A stretch of DNA of 7,801 nt from Deltaproteobacteria bacterium (GTDB taxonomy: Bacteria > Desulfobacterota > Desulfarculia > Adiutricales > Adiutricaceae): NCBI GenBank assembly GCA_031278835.1, contig JAITJP010000149.1, positions 1-7,801 of the forward strand, read 5' to 3'. Below, piece after piece: positions 5,706 to 7,801 of this stretch (position 1 is the first letter of the stretch; the number at the start of each line of letters is the position of its first letter). A model generated the notes under the pieces. It was not told where the DNA came from. It ran no database searches and was given only the letters and a program-made list of their open reading frames with translations. The position numbers and the translations under genes are program-made.

Positions 5706-5740
5706 AAAAAAAATCGCTCCGTGGCCTCGGGGCCACGGAG
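5706..5740 (-). terminator. Strong minus-strand intrinsic terminator without a gene
   Basis: A perfect 10-bp stem (CTCCGTGGCC 5717-5726, GGCCACGGAG 5731-5740) with a 4-base loop is followed, on the minus strand, by CGA and eight T (complement of 5706-5713). A second A/T block lies beyond. In plus-strand orientation no T-run follows, so it is not a standard terminator for the nucleosidase, though the hairpin could still define that transcript's 3' end. No minus-strand gene lies upstream of it in the window. Confidence 0.6.
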
Positions 5741-6247
5741 TCCCGGATCCCAGGCTAAGCCTAGACTGGCTAGGGCTTTGATTAAAAAAAGCTAGCCCAA
5801 GGCCCCTTAACCGCCCTTAGGCCAGTAAATCCCCCTGTTTAGGGACCAGGTCAAAGAGTTTTGGTTAGTCCTGATCGGCCCAGGTCAATTTACCAAGCCG
5901 GCTGGCCCAAAGCCATTGTTACTTAAACATTGACTTTTTATAGCAAATTTAATCTTGTTTAACTTTTAAACTTTATTTCTATAGTTAATTTGCTTTATTT
6001 AAGGCAATAACAGGTAAATATTTTCTTAAAAATTAAAGATTAAATTGCCGTAATGATAAAATAAATTTCTGTATTGTTTAGTGCTTACTAAGCAATCTCT
6101 ACCGTCTCTTTTTCAAAAAAATCTATTTTGTTTTTACTGATAAGTATATTAACACGCTTATTAATGGTCTAAGTTAATAACGTGATGATATATTAATCTT
6201 TTAAATAGAACTTTGCTTAATTTAAATCTTTAAATTTTCGTATATTA
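5741..6247. other. Intergenic region with an AT-rich, palindrome-rich island
   Basis: No gene is supported. From 5741 to about 5925 the DNA is GC-rich like the rest; from about 5930 it drops abruptly, to 65 G/C in 300 bases (5941-6240) by my count. The AT-rich part holds several inverted repeats: AGCAAATT/AATTTGCT (5942-5949, 5987-5994), GGCAAT/ATTGCC (6003-6008, 6044-6049), a 13-bp palindrome TGCTTACTAAGCA (6082-6094) and a longer one at 6153-6184. I see no DnaA box cluster, tRNA or phage attachment signature. Confidence 0.5.
6153..6184. repeat. 11-bp inverted repeat with one bulged base
   Basis: The arms CACG-C-TTATTAA (6153-6164) and TTAATAACGTG (6174-6184) pair over 11 bp, with C6157 unpaired, around a 9-base centre. 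It lies about 120 bases upstream of the macro-domain gene's start. It could be a protein-binding site or, if transcribed, a hairpin; no T-run follows on either strand. Confidence 0.45.
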
Positions 6248-6275
6248 AACCATAGATATCGTATGGTTATATAAT
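6248..6275 (+). promoter_or_regulatory. Promoter with operator-like palindrome for the macro-domain gene
   Basis: A perfect -10 box TATAAT (6270-6275) is immediately preceded by an inverted repeat with 7-bp arms AACCATA (6248-6254) and TATGGTT (6262-6268) around GATATCG. No good -35 hexamer sits at normal spacing; the palindrome occupies its place. Transcription would start near 6282, only about 20 bases before the GTG, leaving just room for the ribosome binding site. The layout suggests repression, or activation replacing the -35, by a dimeric protein. Confidence 0.5.
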
Positions 6276-6291
6276 TGTTTTTACCTTGAAA

Positions 6292-6298
6292 AAGGAGG
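6292..6298 (+). promoter_or_regulatory. Ribosome binding site that fixes the GTG start at 6304
   Basis: AAGGAGG lies 5 bases before GTG 6304. The in-frame TTG at 6286 lies upstream of this site and has none of its own; starting there would put the ribosome binding site inside the coding sequence. Confidence 0.85.
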
Positions 6299-6303
6299 AT
6301 CAA

Positions 6304-7179
6304 GTGCCTTTAAGACTGGTCAGTCAAGATATCGTGGCCATGGAGGTTGGGGCGGTGGTAAACGCCGCCAACAATCAGTTGGCCATGGGTGGGGGAGTGT
6401 GTGGGGCCATTTTTAAGGCGGCCGGGGCCAGTGAACTTTCCAAGGAATGCCAGGCCCTGGGTGGTTGCAAAACCGGGGAGGCGGTCATTACCAGCGCTTA
6501 CAATTTACCGGCCAAAAAAATAATCCACACCGTGGGCCCGGTTTGGTACGGAGGTAACTCCGGCGAGCGGCGTCAATTGACTTCTAGCTACAAAAGTAGC
6601 CTGACTTTGGCTAAACAAAACGGCTTGGATTCAATCGCCTTTCCCCTGCTTTCGGCCGGCATCTTTGGCTACCCCAGGCAACAAGCCGCCGAAGTAGCCG
6701 TGGAGGCCATCGGCGAATACCTTTACGAAGACCCGGACATGGTTGTTTATTTAATCATCCTGGGCTCCAAGGGCGAGTTTGTCGACCCGGCCCTTTTGTC
6801 TAATATCTATAAAATCGAGGCCTTAAATTATGGCCCCGATAGCTCACCTTTCAGCGAACAGCTGGGCACCCAAATCGCCAACATGATGGGCAACAAGGGT
6901 CTAAAGCCAAACGAGCTGGCCGCCAAGTCTAACCTTAAAAACCTTGAACTTAAAAATATCCTGTACGGGGTTGAGCCCAACCAGCCCACCTTACTGGCCA
7001 TCGGCATTGGCCTGGAACTAGGCCAAGAGGACCTAAGAGCCCTTTTGGCTTACCAAGGCCCCTGGGCCCTTTCGGACAAACGCCTCCAATTGGCCAACTT
7101 CTTTTTGGAGAAAGGGCAAACCGATATCCATAAAATCAATCTAAATAATTTCGCTTTGGACTTTGATACCCTGCCCTAA
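6304..7179 (+). CDS. Macro-domain protein with C-terminal HTH-like module
   Basis: A 291-residue protein from GTG 6304. Residues 1-165 form a macro domain, the fold that binds ADP-ribose and in many members removes it from proteins, nucleic acids or O-acetyl-ADP-ribose. Motifs: start MPLRLVSQDI, NAAN (20-23), GGGVCGAIF (29-37), IIHTVGP (73-79) and the GIFGYP loop (119-124). MacroD-type hydrolases have Asp and His where this protein has Cys33 and Phe37. Residues about 183-291 resemble the HTH-like C-terminal module found fused to macro domains in other anaerobes: a helical region with NELAAKSNLKNLELKNIL, then LLAIGIGLELGQEDLRALLAYQG, then a tail with ANFFLEKGQTDIHKIN. The fusion could bind nucleic acid or a partner protein. 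No DarT-type toxin or ADP-ribosyltransferase gene is adjacent. It has its own promoter with an operator-like palindrome. No clear terminator follows. Confidence 0.85.
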   Translation: MPLRLVSQDIVAMEVGAVVNAANNQLAMGGGVCGAIFKAAGASELSKECQALGGCKTGEAVITSAYNLPAKKIIHTVGPVWYGGNSGERRQLTSSYKSSLTLAKQNGLDSIAFPLLSAGIFGYPRQQAAEVAVEAIGEYLYEDPDMVVYLIILGSKGEFVDPALLSNIYKIEALNYGPDSSPFSEQLGTQIANMMGNKGLKPNELAAKSNLKNLELKNILYGVEPNQPTLLAIGIGLELGQEDLRALLAYQGPWALSDKRLQLANFFLEKGQTDIHKINLNNFALDFDTLP

Positions 7180-7232
7180 AGCCCAAAGTTCCCTTAAGCG
7201 AAAACCTGGCCCAAAAATCAATCCCCTTCATG

Positions 7233-7269
7233 GGTCACCGGTGGTAATCCCCCAAGACCGTCGGTGACC
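7233..7269. repeat. Inverted repeat downstream of the macro-domain gene
   Basis: Perfect 8-bp arms GGTCACCG (7233-7240) and CGGTGACC (7262-7269) enclose a 21-base loop, 53 bases after the stop codon. No T-run follows in either direction, so it is not a canonical terminator, but it could stabilise the mRNA 3' end. Confidence 0.4.
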
Positions 7270-7488
7270 AAACCATCAAAGCCCAGCCACCGCCCTAAGC
7301 CTCTCCCAAAACCAAAGTCCCCAAATGGCCTAAAGTTTTTACTCCAAAAGCTGAGCCAAAAAATAAATCTTCCCCAAACCCCCCCCTCCTTTACCCCGGC
7401 CAAAATTTTTTTTTACCCCCCAGGCAAACAAAAAAGCACTAAGTATTTATAAAATACAAATCTCCAAGCATGGCCAAACTAATCCCAT

Positions 7489-7525
7489 CCAAGTCTGGGC
7501 CGCCACAAGCCAACCAAGTCTGGGC
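7489..7525. repeat. 12-bp direct repeat with 25-bp period
   Basis: CCAAGTCTGGGC occurs at 7489-7500 and 7514-7525. The sequence between the copies is unrelated to what follows the second, so only the 12-mer is repeated. Confidence 0.5.
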
Positions 7526-7801
7526 TGAGCCATACTTCAACAAGGGAATATTTAAACTCTTTAATTTAGGGGCCTTTTTGGTCAAATGGCCCCTGGGCCA
7601 AGTTTGGAGATGGAAAAAGGGCAATCAACCAGAAAGGCGGCCCTTAGAAAGGCTTAGGGTCAAGGCCCGGATAAGCATACTAAAGTTAAGGTGATGATTT
7701 TGAAAGGCCTCCAAGATAGACAAAGGCCTAAGGGCCTAGACCAAAGCGGGGGCTAGAAGGAGTGAGTTAGAATAGAAGGCATAAATAATCATTGATTCTT
7801 A

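Larger units (their letters stand above)
7180..7801. other. Intergenic region at right edge, no gene supported
   Basis: It contains open frames of about 60-75 codons, including a plus-strand one at 7470-7694, but none has a Shine-Dalgarno or reads like a known protein. Structures seen are an inverted repeat at 7233-7269, an AT palindrome GTATTT-ATA-AAATAC (7443-7457), a 12-bp direct repeat (7489-7525) and a hairpin AGGGGCC/GGCCCCT (7568-7574, 7588-7594). The stretch 7260-7430 is strongly depleted of G on the plus strand. Confidence 0.45.

Noticed and set aside
5682..5792. Basic open frame after the nucleosidase stop, and short protein-like runs on the minus strand of 5740-5930
   Set aside because: Too short, interrupted by stops and crossing the terminator hairpin; no recognisable homology to call a pseudogene.
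5930..6285. AT-rich palindromic region as a replication origin
   Set aside because: No DnaA-box cluster and no dnaA, dnaN, gidA or rep gene nearby.
6286..6303. TTG at 6286 as start of the macro-domain gene
   Set aside because: It lies upstream of a strong AAGGAGG site that is ideally placed for GTG 6304, and homologous macro domains begin close to the GTG position.
6304..7179. DarTG toxin-antitoxin system
   Set aside because: A macro domain is present as in DarG, but no DarT-like ADP-ribosyltransferase is encoded next to it and the C-terminal module does not suggest DarG.
7470..7694. 74-codon plus-strand frame
   Set aside because: No Shine-Dalgarno, no recognisable domain, and it runs through a direct repeat and a hairpin; possible but unsupported.
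1..7801. CRISPR arrays, tRNA/rRNA genes and insertion sequences
   Set aside because: No regularly spaced repeats, no cloverleaf or rRNA-like segment, and no transposase or terminal-repeat pair was seen.

Overview
The window looks like chromosomal DNA from an anaerobic bacterium of roughly even base composition. A folate dehydrogenase (FolD) encoded beside a stand-alone FchA-type cyclohydrolase is typical of acetogens, fermenters of amino acids or purines, and some sulfate-reducing-type Desulfobacterota. A deltaproteobacterial (Desulfobacterota) origin is my best guess, with low confidence; no rRNA or other marker gene is present. Only about 58% of the window is confidently coding (about 4.5 of 7.8 kb). 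The long spacers are either GGCC-rich and low in complexity or strikingly AT-rich.

Layout. Positions 1-810 hold no recognisable gene: a possible terminator near the left edge, a 12-bp tandem repeat and much GGCC. On the minus strand lies a folD-fchA unit (2539 to 890) ending at a strong intrinsic terminator (811-850). It diverges from a plus-strand gene (2875-4281) for an exported phosphodiester glycosidase (NAGPA domain). The gap between them contains two back-to-back promoter candidates inside one inverted repeat, plus a foldable leader in front of the glycosidase. After the glycosidase comes a C-rich repeat tract (4303-4465), then an AT-rich promoter region. A TATAAT promoter and an attenuator-like terminator/antiterminator pair precede a TTG-started nucleosidase of the PNP/MTAN superfamily (4954-5682). 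A strong minus-strand terminator (5706-5740) follows with no minus-strand gene to serve. Next is a palindrome-rich island of about 22% GC, a promoter with a 21-bp inverted repeat against its -10 box, and a GTG-started macro-domain protein with a C-terminal HTH-like module (6304-7179). The last 620 bases hold no gene I can support.

How the genes relate. FolD and FchA carry out consecutive steps between methylene-, methenyl- and formyl-tetrahydrofolate. FolD has lost the usual Gln of its cyclohydrolase site (Glu97), so FchA may do the hydrolysis. The nucleosidase and the macro-domain protein both act on nucleoside or ADP-ribose chemistry, but each has its own promoter. The signals I find most interesting are regulatory: the divergent promoter pair, the nucleosidase attenuator, and the operator-like palindrome in front of the macro-HTH gene. 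Nothing here is a complete defence or mobile system.
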